From assembly GCF_008369915.1 (NCBI RefSeq), contig NZ_VSRN01000001.1, forward strand, positions 3,902,501 through 3,966,500: DNA of 64,000 nt, in the 5' to 3' direction. The notes below the pieces were generated by a model. That model worked only from the letters and a program-made list of their open reading frames with translations, was not told where the DNA came from and made no database searches. This document shows, one piece after another, positions 9,322 through 17,931 of the stretch. Origin of the DNA: Dyadobacter sp. UC 10 (GTDB lineage: Bacteria; Bacteroidota; Bacteroidia; Cytophagales; Spirosomataceae). Within the stretch, counting starts at the first letter, position 1; every line of letters begins with the position of its first letter. The translations under genes were made by a program, and so were the position numbers.

Positions 9322-9930
9322 TTAGTTGACTTTTAAATATTCAGACTGGCCAAAAACCGAGTCCACCATTGTATCCACAAACTGCCTGTTACCGATACCA
9401 GCTCCCCTTACCTGCGCATCCCAGATCACATTGAAAGTCTTATCGGTTGTGTTGGGGTTCTTGAAATCCAGCATGGAAATCAGCCAGTAACTTTCGGCGG
9501 TTTCGTAATAGCTGTAATAACTGGGGTAACCATATCCGTAGCCGCCGCCCCAGTAGCCGCCATAATAGGACGAAAGTGGTTGTGAAACGACGTTCAGGTA
9601 GGTATTAGTAATCCAGGCCACGTTAATACCTACATCAGGATTACTTTTGGGGCTTACGTATTTATAGCCCAATCCCTGCATCTTCGTAATAATTCGGGTC
9701 AGGACATCCCTGTCGATGTCGGTAAGAGCCGTGCCTGATCTTTCGTTTTCAACCACGAGTACCGAGTCGACAATGCTAAAAGTTTTGTACTGCTTGAAAT
9801 TGGCTGCTTTGTCATGGTTGGTAATGTACACCAGCGATTCTTCGGTGGACAGGTCACTGATCGGGTCTTTGGAACAGGAAGTCAATCCAAGTCCCGCTAT
9901 TAGGAGAAATAATGAAGCTTTCTTGAACAT
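9322..9930 (-). CDS. DUF4136-like lipoprotein
   Basis: Starting at the ATG at 9930 gives a 202-residue lipoprotein with signal sequence and lipobox LGLTSC (Cys about residue 20), then SKDP. The frame is open to 10113, but the extra 61 residues are not signal-like and would bury the lipobox, so I reject that start. The body (TFSIVDSVL, LTRIITKMQGLGYKYV, NPDVGINVAWI, and a C-terminal IWDAQVRGAG) follows the DUF4136 pattern of envelope lipoproteins of unknown function. A central Gly/Tyr run (YYGGYWGGGYGYGYPSYYSY) interrupts the fold. First gene of the envelope trio with the beta-barrel and the 724-residue protein. Confidence 0.8.
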   Translation of the reverse strand: MFKKASLFLLIAGLGLTSCSKDPISDLSTEESLVYITNHDKAANFKQYKTFSIVDSVLVVENERSGTALTDIDRDVLTRIITKMQGLGYKYVSPKSNPDVGINVAWITNTYLNVVSQPLSSYYGGYWGGGYGYGYPSYYSYYETAESYWLISMLDFKNPNTTDKTFNVIWDAQVRGAGIGNRQFVDTMVDSVFGQSEYLKVN

Positions 9931-10263
9931 TTTTGGTCTTGCATTTAAAGTTGTTAAATAAACGAAATTTGAAATCGAGAATTTTATTCTTACAGAATTA
10001 GGCTCAATTTTTTGGTCGAAATAGTTTGCTTTACTGGCAGTGACCTTTTTTTTTGAAAATTGGTTGTAACATTCTCGGGCTGATATTGCCTTGCATGCAA
10101 CCGATAGACACATAAATTTTGTATTATCTGGGAACGGTTTGGTCGTATCCCGAAAACAGGAGATATCAATTCAAAAAAATGAATATCGGTAAATAAGGAG
10201 AAGGCAATAATCATCATCTTTGGTTTGAAAAGAACCAGCAGCACCTTGCAATAATCAATATGT
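9931..10263. other. 333-bp divergent intergenic region
   Basis: It lies between the minus-strand lipoprotein operon and the plus-strand DinB-like gene and must hold promoters for both. I find no exact TAnnTTTG box; the nearest for the plus strand is CATCTTTG shortly before 10240. No RNA gene, repeat or strong hairpin is seen. Confidence 0.6.
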
Positions 10264-10824
10264 ATGGAAACAAAAGAAGAGATTTTAAGGATTATAGATG
10301 TTCTCAATGACTCGTACGAAAGCGAAGAAGCGTGGTACGGCCCATCGGTGGTAGAAGCTTTGCGGGACGTGACCCCTAAAATGGCGGAAGTCCGGCTCAG
10401 CAATAACACGCATTCCATCGCGGAGATCGTGTACCATATGACAACCTGGCGGATATTTGCAGTTCGGAAGATCCAGGGAGACGCCGAATTCGATATCAAA
10501 ACCCAGGACAAGGACTGGAAAAAATTTCCGATCGTGGACGAATTTGAATGGGAAGCAATCCAGATGGAGTTGAGCTTATCGCAGGAAGAATTGATTTCAG
10601 AACTGGAAAAGATGGAAAGTGACAGTTTCCTGGAAGAATTCGTGCCCGGCCGTGATTACTCCTATTATACATTGATTCATGGTGTGATCCAGCATGACGT
10701 CTATCACTCGGGACAGATTGGATTGATCAAGAAAGCAGTGAAAGGAATGCGGCTTGAAGAAGATGATGACTATGGTGCATTCGACAACCGCACGGATTTC
10801 GACCAGGGATCAGATTACTATTGA
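10264..10824 (+). CDS. DinB-like (DUF664-type) putative metal-dependent protein
   Basis: A 186-residue predicted cytoplasmic four-helix protein. The three His residues that bind metal in DinB/YfiT proteins are visible: H58 in IVYHMTTW, and H144 and H148 in the helix HGVIQHDVYHSGQI, the family hallmark. Relatives include thiol-dependent transferases such as bacillithiol transferases and proteins of unknown role, so no reaction can be assigned. ATG at 10264. It stands alone: the upstream genes diverge, and a strong terminator separates it from the two-component pair downstream. The C-terminus is acidic (EEDDDYGAFDN). Confidence 0.85.
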   Translation: METKEEILRIIDVLNDSYESEEAWYGPSVVEALRDVTPKMAEVRLSNNTHSIAEIVYHMTTWRIFAVRKIQGDAEFDIKTQDKDWKKFPIVDEFEWEAIQMELSLSQEELISELEKMESDSFLEEFVPGRDYSYYTLIHGVIQHDVYHSGQIGLIKKAVKGMRLEEDDDYGAFDNRTDFDQGSDYY

Positions 10825-10851
10825 GGTTGTATGAAATTTCGCATATTCATC

Positions 10852-10888
10852 AATAACATGTTATTTATTGTAAATTTTTCTTAGTTTG
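10852..10888 (+). promoter_or_regulatory. Palindrome and -7-like box, possible start of a short transcript
   Basis: AATAACATGTTATT (10852-10865) is a perfect 14-bp palindrome, and TTAGTTTG (10881-10888) matches TAnnTTTG at seven of eight positions. A strong terminator lies 60-100 bases further on with no reading frame between, so the pair could bound a small RNA. The spacing to a TTG at 10868-10870 is too short for a standard -33 box, so this is weak. Confidence 0.25.
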
Positions 10889-10950
10889 CATAATAATAGA
10901 GCGCGGTATTGCGAATGCTGCCAACGTTCTAGTGGTGTGGATATAGACAT

Positions 10951-10984
10951 AAAGGCTGTCCGATATTTCGGTCAGCCTTTTTTT
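10951..10984 (+). terminator. Rho-independent terminator
   Basis: AAAGGCTG (10951-10958) pairs with CAGCCTTT (10973-10980), with an inner CCGA/TCGG stem after one T-T mismatch, followed by more T to 10984. It ends transcription from the DinB-like gene or from a short RNA before the response regulator. Confidence 0.9.
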
Positions 10985-11032
10985 AAGTAGAAATCTGTGC
11001 AACATTTGGCTTATTAACATTTGATCATTCCT

Positions 11033-11710
11033 ATGAAAATCCTAGTCGTTGAAGACGAACCAAAATTAGCCGGTTTTCTCAAACGCGGGCTCGAAGAACA
11101 ATCCTGGGAAGTTGAGCTGGCGTATGATGGACAGGTTGGGAAAAAAATGGCGTCTAATTATAAGTTCGATGTCATCATCCTCGACGTGAATCTCCCGCTG
11201 CTGAACGGATACGATCTGGCCAGGCAGCTCAGAAACGATGGCTTGTCTACCCCGATCCTCTTTCTCACTGCCCTGGGTACGATCGACGATAAGCTCGACG
11301 GGTTTGAAGCAGGGGGAGACGACTATCTTGTAAAACCCTTTGAATTTCGCGAACTGATCGCCAGGGTGAAGGTACTATCCCAACGCAACAATGCCCGGGA
11401 GCAATCGAGCCAGGTGCTTTCACTTGCAGACCTTGAACTGAACCTGGACGAAAAAGTAGCGCGCCGGTCGGGCAACCGCATTGACCTTACTGCCAAAGAG
11501 TTTGCATTGCTCGAATACCTCATGCGAAACAGGGGCAGGGTGGTGTCGCGGGTTGATATCGCTGAGCAGGTATGGGACATCCGTTTCGATACAGGCACCA
11601 ATGTGATCGACGTTTACATTAATTTTTTAAGGAAAAAGGTCGATAAAGACTATCCTAACAAACTGATTCACACAGTAGTAGGGATGGGTTATATATTTAA
11701 GGAAGAATGA
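11033..11710 (+). CDS. OmpR/PhoB-family response regulator
   Basis: Receiver domain at residues 1-115 with acidic pocket ED (8-9), phospho-acceptor D51 (IILDVNLP) and the lysine in YLVKPFEF; a winged-helix DNA-binding domain follows (about 130-225, ELTAKEFALLEYL-type strand-helix and VDVYINFLRKKVD recognition region). I start at the ATG at 11033, as the TTG at 11021 only adds four residues. The stop overlaps the ATG of the kinase gene (ATGA), so the two are coupled. It resembles the regulator at 36323-37009 closely, suggesting paralogous systems. Signal and targets are unknown. Confidence 0.93.
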   Translation: MKILVVEDEPKLAGFLKRGLEEQSWEVELAYDGQVGKKMASNYKFDVIILDVNLPLLNGYDLARQLRNDGLSTPILFLTALGTIDDKLDGFEAGGDDYLVKPFEFRELIARVKVLSQRNNAREQSSQVLSLADLELNLDEKVARRSGNRIDLTAKEFALLEYLMRNRGRVVSRVDIAEQVWDIRFDTGTNVIDVYINFLRKKVDKDYPNKLIHTVVGMGYIFKEE

Positions 11711-13077
11711 CAATAAAGGCCCGCCTTACACTCATGTTTACCATGCTGGTAGGCTCCATCATGGCGCTTTTTTGCCTGGCGATCTACTTTTTTTATGATC
11801 AGTACAGGGAAAAGCGTTTTTATTCATTTTTAAATGAGCGGGCACAAACCATTGCGCAGCTGGTAGAAGCCAGCAACGGTATCAGCAGGGCAGATGTAGA
11901 GAAAATAGAAAAGGAGAACAAAACAATCCTGCTGAACGAAGAGATCACCATTTATGACGGCTCCGATTCTGTCATTTATAGGAGTGGAGCCGAAAATCTC
12001 AACATTTCCAAAGTATCCCTGGCGGATGCCCGGGGAGGGAAGGAAATCAGGACGAAATACCACGACAAAGAAGTCATCGTAACCCGCCATATTTTGCAGG
12101 ATCATCGCAAGCCGTGGATCGTAGTGATCATTGCCAGCGATAACCTGGGCATCAACCAACTCAACAGGTTACGTGAAATCCTCCTGATTGGCTGGCTATT
12201 GTCATTGGTACTTGTAAGTGTGGCCGGCTGGCAGTTTGCCAACGACGCGATCAAGCCGGTTGCAGATATTATCGACCAGGTCAACAACATTTCTGCGGGT
12301 AATTTGCATGAAAAGGTAAAAGTAGGAAGGGAGAAGGACGAGCTCGCATTGCTGGCGGAAACATTCAACCAAATGCTGACACGCCTTGAAATCGCATTTG
12401 TAGCCCAGAAGAATTTTGTTTCACATGCCTCCCACGAACTGCGTACACCGCTGGCACTGATTATGAGCGAAGCGGAGCTGAGCCTGATGAAGGAGCGGTC
12501 GCCACGCGAATACCAGGATGCTTTAAAGGGTATCTGGGCCGAGGCCGGGGAAATGAATGAGCTCGTAAACAGGTTGCTCGAACTTGCCCGTACCGATGAA
12601 AATGCATTCAAGGTCTCATTTAGCAAAGTTCGCATCGACGAAGTTTTGTGGCAGGCGAAAACCTCCACCGAACAAAAAAATCCGGGCTATCATGTAAACG
12701 TGAGCTATGAAAAAATCCCTGACGATGAGGAGCAGCTCAAAAGGTTTGGCGACGAAAGCCTGTTAAGGACCGCATTCGGCAACCTGATGGATAATGCATG
12801 TAAATATTCTGATGATAAGACAGTTAACGTATCCCTGGAAACTGGTAATGATCAGATCAGGATTTATTTCAGGGATAGCGGGGTAGGCATAGCGCCCACT
12901 GAGCTGCCTTATATTTTTGATACATTTTACAGGAGCGACGCCACGATCACGAAAGCTGGCTACGGGATTGGCCTCGCGCTGACCAAGCGCATTATCAATA
13001 TGCAGGGGGCAGCCATCGAAGTATCGTCGGCCCTCGGTTCAGGAACAACCTTTACTATTACATTTCCTCCCTTTTAA
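11707..13077 (+). CDS. Sensor histidine kinase partner of the OmpR-type regulator
   Basis: Membrane kinase of 456 residues: membrane segments at about 8-28 and 153-172 around a periplasmic sensor of some 120 residues, then HAMP (about 175-228), HisKA with H243 in SHASHELRTPLA, and HATPase_c with the N-box NLMDNACKYSDD, G1 DSGVGI and G2 GYGIGLAL. It shares this layout and much of its wording with the metal-efflux kinase at 34946-36313. Nothing nearby names its signal; the MscS channel and DUF1460 genes downstream run the other way. Confidence 0.93.
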   Translation: MTIKARLTLMFTMLVGSIMALFCLAIYFFYDQYREKRFYSFLNERAQTIAQLVEASNGISRADVEKIEKENKTILLNEEITIYDGSDSVIYRSGAENLNISKVSLADARGGKEIRTKYHDKEVIVTRHILQDHRKPWIVVIIASDNLGINQLNRLREILLIGWLLSLVLVSVAGWQFANDAIKPVADIIDQVNNISAGNLHEKVKVGREKDELALLAETFNQMLTRLEIAFVAQKNFVSHASHELRTPLALIMSEAELSLMKERSPREYQDALKGIWAEAGEMNELVNRLLELARTDENAFKVSFSKVRIDEVLWQAKTSTEQKNPGYHVNVSYEKIPDDEEQLKRFGDESLLRTAFGNLMDNACKYSDDKTVNVSLETGNDQIRIYFRDSGVGIAPTELPYIFDTFYRSDATITKAGYGIGLALTKRIINMQGAAIEVSSALGSGTTFTITFPPF

Positions 13078-13262
13078 TTTCCTTTTAATTCGGCGTTAAT
13101 GCGACTTTAACGCTTCTCAATCACTTTTGTAGCACAAAATCAGGTAGCTGATTTTACCAGCGACAAAGCACCCCATTATATATTCATTCACTTCCCGGCA
13201 GCATGCCGCGGGGCAACAGCAGTACCCGATTAAATTGAGTTAGGTGAGTAGTAGAGAACAAC

Positions 13263-13294
13263 TAGCCCCCGGAGTTTTCGGGGGCTAATTTTTT
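13263..13294 (+). terminator. Rho-independent terminator after the two-component pair
   Basis: TAGCCCCCG (13263-13271), a 7-base loop and CGGGGGCTA (13279-13287), then AATTTTTT. It lies 186 bp beyond the kinase stop, so the transcript has a long 3' tail or a separate short RNA ends here. On the other strand the T-run is poor. Confidence 0.9.
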
Positions 13295-13296
13295 GA

Positions 13297-14364
13297 TCAT
13301 TCAGATACGCGGATCTGTTTTTCGGTGTCTTCAATCCGGGTGGACGGAAGTGCCTCCGGATATTCCCGAACGATAAATTCAATCAGTTTTTCGCGGACGT
13401 GGCATCGCAGGTCGAATGTTTCACTTGAATTACGAGCAGACATCAGTGCACGGACCACCATCAGCTGGCCCTGCGTATCAGTAACCTGCAATGCCCAGGA
13501 TTTTCCATTCCACAGCGGGGTGGCGTCCAGGATCTCTTTCAGTTTTTCGCGCAGATGCGGGATAGGTGCGTGGTAGTTAAGCTGGAAAAAGGCCGTTCCA
13601 ATCAGCGCACTCTCGTTTCTTGTCCAGTTTTGAAAGGGCGTTTCAATGAAATAGGTGATCGGCAGTACAATCCGTCTCAAGTCCCAGATGTTGACAACCA
13701 CGTAGGTCAGGTTGATCTCCTCAATCCGGCCCCATTCGCCTTCCACAATTACCACATCGTCTATTTTGATAGGCTGGGTAAATGCGATTTGAATACCTGC
13801 CATTAAATTGGCAAGTGACTTTTGCGCGGCAAAACCAATGATTACGCTGAATATGCCAGCGGACGTCAGAATACCCACGCCATATTGCCGCACGCTCTCG
13901 AAGCTAAGCAGCAATATTGATAGTCCGATTGTCACGATCAGGATGATGATCATCCGTTTGACAAACTTAATTTTCGTGAACATCCGTCTCGCGTGGTTGT
14001 TATCGGGCGTATTGAAATCCAGATGATCCATCAGGACTTTTTCAACGATGATCACAATACGCACGAGCAGCCAGGTAGTGGCGGCAACCAGTGCTATTTT
14101 ACTGATCGCGAAGAGCCATTGATAATCCGGATGAATGGCCAGGTAAGTCCTTGTCGCGACAGTGATCAGGACCATTGGAACGAAAAAATAGAGTACGCTG
14201 GTGAGGTTTTCGCGTATTGCTTTTACCGCGCTCCACTGCCTTTTTAAAGCGGCAATTTTGATAATATTAATAAGTAACGCACTTATTATGAATCCGATGA
14301 CTCCCGACAGGAGTATAATCAGCCAGGGTTCATTTTTGTAATCAAGTGTTTCCAGGAAATTCAT
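13297..14364 (-). CDS. MscS-family mechanosensitive ion channel
   Basis: Inner-membrane channel of 355 residues that likely releases solutes under hypo-osmotic stress. Predicted membrane segments lie near 12-37, 55-77, 83-107, 133-152 and 157-180. The pore helix shows the MscS signature (GIFSVIIGFAAQKSLANL, then GIQIAFTQPIKIDD), followed by the beta domain (VVIVEGEWGRIEEINLTY, INLTYVVVNIWD) and a cytosolic C-terminal domain. It has extra N-terminal helices compared with E. coli MscS (286 residues). Its ATG is 7 bp from the stop of the DUF1460 gene, so the two share a transcript. Confidence 0.92.
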   Translation of the reverse strand: MNFLETLDYKNEPWLIILLSGVIGFIISALLINIIKIAALKRQWSAVKAIRENLTSVLYFFVPMVLITVATRTYLAIHPDYQWLFAISKIALVAATTWLLVRIVIIVEKVLMDHLDFNTPDNNHARRMFTKIKFVKRMIIILIVTIGLSILLLSFESVRQYGVGILTSAGIFSVIIGFAAQKSLANLMAGIQIAFTQPIKIDDVVIVEGEWGRIEEINLTYVVVNIWDLRRIVLPITYFIETPFQNWTRNESALIGTAFFQLNYHAPIPHLREKLKEILDATPLWNGKSWALQVTDTQGQLMVVRALMSARNSSETFDLRCHVREKLIEFIVREYPEALPSTRIEDTEKQIRVSE

Positions 14365-14371
14365 TCATTCA

Positions 14372-15190
14372 TCAGATATCGTTGAGACGTGCCACGATCA
14401 TGCCGGTATGTTTCGGGACCGAAGCTACGTATTCTGCCAGCGGCACACTTGTCAATATCACTTTCTTGCCGCCAAGCGAGGCATGGATCAGATATGCCCT
14501 GCTGCCAATCTTGCTGATAATCCCCATGTGGTTCACATCAAGCCCTTCCACGGAGGAGGTGAATGCAACGATATCGCCATCATGCAGCATTGGCTCAGCT
14601 TTTTGAATGCCGGCTTTGGGAATGTAGCTGTGCTCTCTGGTATTGACCGCACTTTCCTGTTCCCTGATTTTTTCCCAAACCGAACTTTCAGCCATCGCAG
14701 GATACAGATTGGCGTGATTTGTCATGAAATTGATCTTCTTCGTAAAAGGTACTCCGCCGACTTTTTCAGTGATATTTTCCAGCCTGCCCCGTTTTTCGTT
14801 TTCATACATCCAGTCCAGTATGTAATGCAACCGGGAAGGGTAGCCGTCGATAATGCCGTCGCGGTAGCGCAATTTCGTCAGCTCATTTTTGTAGGCTTCG
14901 TAAGTCGCATTTTCGCTTTTTGCCACGGCGAGTGCAACTACACTTTCCACTAGCGTAGTACAGTCCAGCCCGTCGAATTTGCACACCAGTTTTTCTGTGG
15001 GATTACCTTCCAATGTGCCCGCCACGTAAGGAGTGCCCAGGAAAGATTCACTCATTCGGAGCACCTGGGTGCCGATATCGCTGCTTTCAGGCAAATCCAT
15101 TTTCTGTCCAAAAACCTTTTGGAGGTTCGTCTGCGCATAAACTGCGCCGGTGATGGAGATAAGAATGGAAAAAACTGCAACTCTGAACAT
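14372..15190 (-). CDS. DUF1460 (NlpC/P60-like amidase or peptidase) secreted protein
   Basis: Starting at the ATG at 15190 gives a 272-residue protein with a signal peptide (MFRVAVFSILISITGAVYAQ); the frame is open to 15220, but the ten extra residues are not signal-like. C77 in GLDCTTLVESVVALA begins a helix in the way of papain-fold NlpC/P60 enzymes, and the VNHMGII patch supplies the His, matching DUF1460, a family linked to N-acetylmuramoyl-L-alanine amidase-like cleavage of cell-wall peptides. LGTPYVAGTLE, before the Cys, is also typical. Substrate not known. It precedes the MscS gene closely. Confidence 0.85.
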   Translation of the reverse strand: MFRVAVFSILISITGAVYAQTNLQKVFGQKMDLPESSDIGTQVLRMSESFLGTPYVAGTLEGNPTEKLVCKFDGLDCTTLVESVVALAVAKSENATYEAYKNELTKLRYRDGIIDGYPSRLHYILDWMYENEKRGRLENITEKVGGVPFTKKINFMTNHANLYPAMAESSVWEKIREQESAVNTREHSYIPKAGIQKAEPMLHDGDIVAFTSSVEGLDVNHMGIISKIGSRAYLIHASLGGKKVILTSVPLAEYVASVPKHTGMIVARLNDI

Positions 15191-15359
15191 ACTTAAATTT
15201 TTTAGCGGGGTGTAATGCAATTGGAGCGCCGTGTCGCATACGTTCCAAACTTCGCAATTACGTAAAAATAATGATCATAAGGCCCATTTGCAATGCTGAT
15301 CTGTCGTTTTAAACCTGCCTGCCCACCCAGGCGCCGGCTTCATCAGCACTTTCACCGGA

Positions 15360-17099
15360 TTATTTTTTCACGATCTCATATACAAATGCCGATGCGGGTG
15401 GCAGCTCTACATGCACGCCGCTTGAAGTGATGTTGGAGGCCTGCGGCTGAAGTTTTGAAGCGAAGGCCGGAAAAACAGGGATAAGCTTGTATTGAGTCGT
15501 ATTTTCCAGCTTTAAAACGTTACTCCACGCATCCTGGGGAATTTGTACATTCGTTTCGATCGTTCTTTCGCGGTCGAAATTGTAGATAAAGAGCAGTCGT
15601 TGGTTTTTGGTGTGGCGGAGATAACTGTAAACGAGTTTTTTATCGTAATTATAACTCTGCCCGTCAACGTTTACATATTGCAAATCATAAAATTCTCCCG
15701 CAAAAACAGCTTCATTATCCCGTACAAAATGATTCAGGCTTTCGTAAAAAGACCGGAGCTTTCGCTGCTCTTCGTTCAGTAGATCGGTGTTGAAGCGGCC
15801 GCCATTTACCCACTGCTGAAATTCGGTGACACCCCAATAGTCGAAAATAGTAGTCCTGCCGTCTTCACCCTGAAATCCTTCGGCAACCGTTGGATTAACA
15901 CCCAGTTCCTGACCGAAATAAAGCATCAGCGGCCCCGTATGAAGTGTAGCGCTGAGGACCATTGCGGGATATGCAAGCCACGGGTTACCTGCAAAATAAC
16001 GCGACGCGATACGCTGCTCATCATGGTTTTCCAGAAAACGCAGCATGTTTTCGCTGATGTCGCCCGATTCCTGCTGCCAGATTTTCGTAATATCCTCCAC
16101 AGTTCCGTGCCCCTCGATCAGTCGTCGGAGCGAGTTATAAAGTCCAACCTTATCATACAGGTAGTCAAATTTGCCCTGATAGATATAATTGTGATATTGT
16201 TGTGGATTATAGATTTCCGCGATAAAAATAATGTCCTGATTCACCTTTTTGATCTCCGGAATCACCCACGACCAGAATTCAACGGGTACCATTTCCGCCA
16301 TGTCGCACCGGAACCCGTCCACACCCTTTTCCGTCCAGTATTTGAGAATATCATACATTTTCAGCCAGGTGGAAGGAATGGGATCAAAATGCGCGGATCT
16401 TCCGTTCAGGTAATCGACACCGTAGTTGAGCTTGATGGTTTCATACCAGTCGTACTGGCTTGGTTGCGCTTCAAAAACATCATTTCCGGTTGCCTTGGCT
16501 GGCCTTTCATGGTAGGGGGCGTCCAGCGGGACCGGCGGTTTGTGGCCTTCCGGAACAATAAAATCATGATTCGGAATGTAGTAAAAATTGTTGGCCGGAC
16601 TGAAGCTCACGGAAACTTCATCATTTTCGCCAAAGTCCTTCACACCGGCAGCCCGCGCGTCGGAATGGTATTGTCTCGCCACATGGTTGGGAATAAAATC
16701 AATAATAGCTTTCAGCTGATGGGAATGCGTACGCGCGATCAAAGCCTCGAATTCCTGCATCCGATTGCTTACATCAACAGCCAGGTCCGGATCTACATCG
16801 TAATAGTCTTTCACGGCATACGGCGAGCCGGCTATTCCTTTGACGATCAGCGGATGATCGGGACGAATGCCAAATTGCGAATAATCGGTAAGGGTGGCAT
16901 GTTCCAGGATGCCCGTGTACCATACATGTGTGATACCGAAGTCGGTAAGCGCTTTCAGTGCGGTATCGTTAATGTCATCGAACTTGCCGCAGCCATTTTC
17001 TTCAATAGTGCCGTAAAATTGGTTGGTAGTATTCTGGTTGCCGAAAAGGCGGGTGAAAATCTGATAAATAACAAACTTATTCTTGTTAACTGGGGACAT
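15360..17099 (-). CDS. Cytoplasmic GH13 alpha-amylase-family glucan hydrolase
   Basis: The 579-residue TIM barrel carries the four GH13 regions: DFIPNHV (134-140), GFRCDMAE with nucleophile D266 and acid-site E269 region, FIAEIY with the general acid E295, and FLENHDEQR with stabiliser D360. A C-terminal beta domain follows (about 470-579). There is no signal peptide, so it acts in the cytoplasm on imported maltodextrins or related glucans; cyclomaltodextrinase- or trehalose-type specificity cannot be told apart by eye. It diverges from pgmB and mapA across a 146-bp gap, and together they form an alpha-glucan module. Confidence 0.9.
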   Translation of the reverse strand: MSPVNKNKFVIYQIFTRLFGNQNTTNQFYGTIEENGCGKFDDINDTALKALTDFGITHVWYTGILEHATLTDYSQFGIRPDHPLIVKGIAGSPYAVKDYYDVDPDLAVDVSNRMQEFEALIARTHSHQLKAIIDFIPNHVARQYHSDARAAGVKDFGENDEVSVSFSPANNFYYIPNHDFIVPEGHKPPVPLDAPYHERPAKATGNDVFEAQPSQYDWYETIKLNYGVDYLNGRSAHFDPIPSTWLKMYDILKYWTEKGVDGFRCDMAEMVPVEFWSWVIPEIKKVNQDIIFIAEIYNPQQYHNYIYQGKFDYLYDKVGLYNSLRRLIEGHGTVEDITKIWQQESGDISENMLRFLENHDEQRIASRYFAGNPWLAYPAMVLSATLHTGPLMLYFGQELGVNPTVAEGFQGEDGRTTIFDYWGVTEFQQWVNGGRFNTDLLNEEQRKLRSFYESLNHFVRDNEAVFAGEFYDLQYVNVDGQSYNYDKKLVYSYLRHTKNQRLLFIYNFDRERTIETNVQIPQDAWSNVLKLENTTQYKLIPVFPAFASKLQPQASNITSSGVHVELPPASAFVYEIVKK

Positions 17100-17245
17100 A
17101 GCCTGGTTCTGCTTTAATGCGGTTGTACGGAATGAATAAAGACCTGGATTTTCTCTTAAATATTACACTAGTATCGGCCTCTCGAAAGCCCCGGCGGAGG
17201 AGATTGGGAATTTTTACTATTTTGCAAGATATTAATTTTGAAAAT

Positions 17246-17902
17246 ATGCCCTCTATTCATGCATGCCTTTTTGATCTCGATGGAGTGATCGTTGATACCG
17301 CGAGGTACCATTATATAGCCTGGCGCGAGGTCGCCAATGCACTCGGATTTGATCTCACACCAGCCCAGAACGAGTTATTAAAAGGGATCAGCCGCATGGA
17401 ATCGCTCGATATTATCCTGGCGATCGGCGGAGTTGAACTGACTGACGAAGAAAAGGTTAAGCTGGCCACAGGGAAGAACATCCGCTACCTGGAGTTATGC
17501 AGTGAAATGACACCAGCTGACACCCTGCCCGGCGTGCGGCATTTTATAGATGAGCTCAAAGAAAAAGGCGTCAGGATCGCCCTGGGATCTGCCAGTAAAA
17601 ATGCCCGGGTAATCCTTCAAAGTATTGATATGCTTTCCTATTTCGACTCGATCGTCGATGGAAACCGGGTTACAAAAGGAAAGCCGGATCCCGAAGTTTT
17701 CCAGCTTGGAGCCGCAGATCTGGAAATAGCTCCCGAAAACTGCGTGGTGTTTGAAGACGCTGTTGCGGGGGTTCAATCGGCAAAAGCCGCCGGCATGTAT
17801 GCAGTAGGGGTAGGGGAAAAGTCTGTGCTCGCCGAGGCTGATACTGTCATTCCCGGATTTGAAAACTATACATTTGCAGGTCTTAACAATTCGCTCTCCT
17901 GA
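17246..17902 (+). CDS. pgmB: Beta-phosphoglucomutase
   Basis: HAD-superfamily enzyme interconverting beta-glucose 1-phosphate and glucose 6-phosphate. With the ATG at 17246 (218 residues) the catalytic DLDG motif sits at the N-terminus (CLFDLDGVIVDT), as in the family; the frame is open to 17117 but the extra 43 residues are basic and unstructured. Other marks are GSASKNA (motif II Ser), KGKPDPEVF (motif III Lys) and FEDAVAGVQSAKAAG (motif IV acids). The cap domain holds RYHYIAWREVANALG. It is followed after 29 bp by the GH65 phosphorylase, whose product beta-glucose 1-phosphate it would consume. Confidence 0.95.
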   Translation: MPSIHACLFDLDGVIVDTARYHYIAWREVANALGFDLTPAQNELLKGISRMESLDIILAIGGVELTDEEKVKLATGKNIRYLELCSEMTPADTLPGVRHFIDELKEKGVRIALGSASKNARVILQSIDMLSYFDSIVDGNRVTKGKPDPEVFQLGAADLEIAPENCVVFEDAVAGVQSAKAAGMYAVGVGEKSVLAEADTVIPGFENYTFAGLNNSLS

Positions 17903-17931
17903 TTTATTTTTAACACCAGCATTACCCCGAT

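Noticed and set aside
15939-17117. A 392-codon plus-strand frame opposite the GH13 gene
   Set aside because: It is antisense to a gene with all four GH13 motifs, and its translation shows no domain pattern; a shadow frame.
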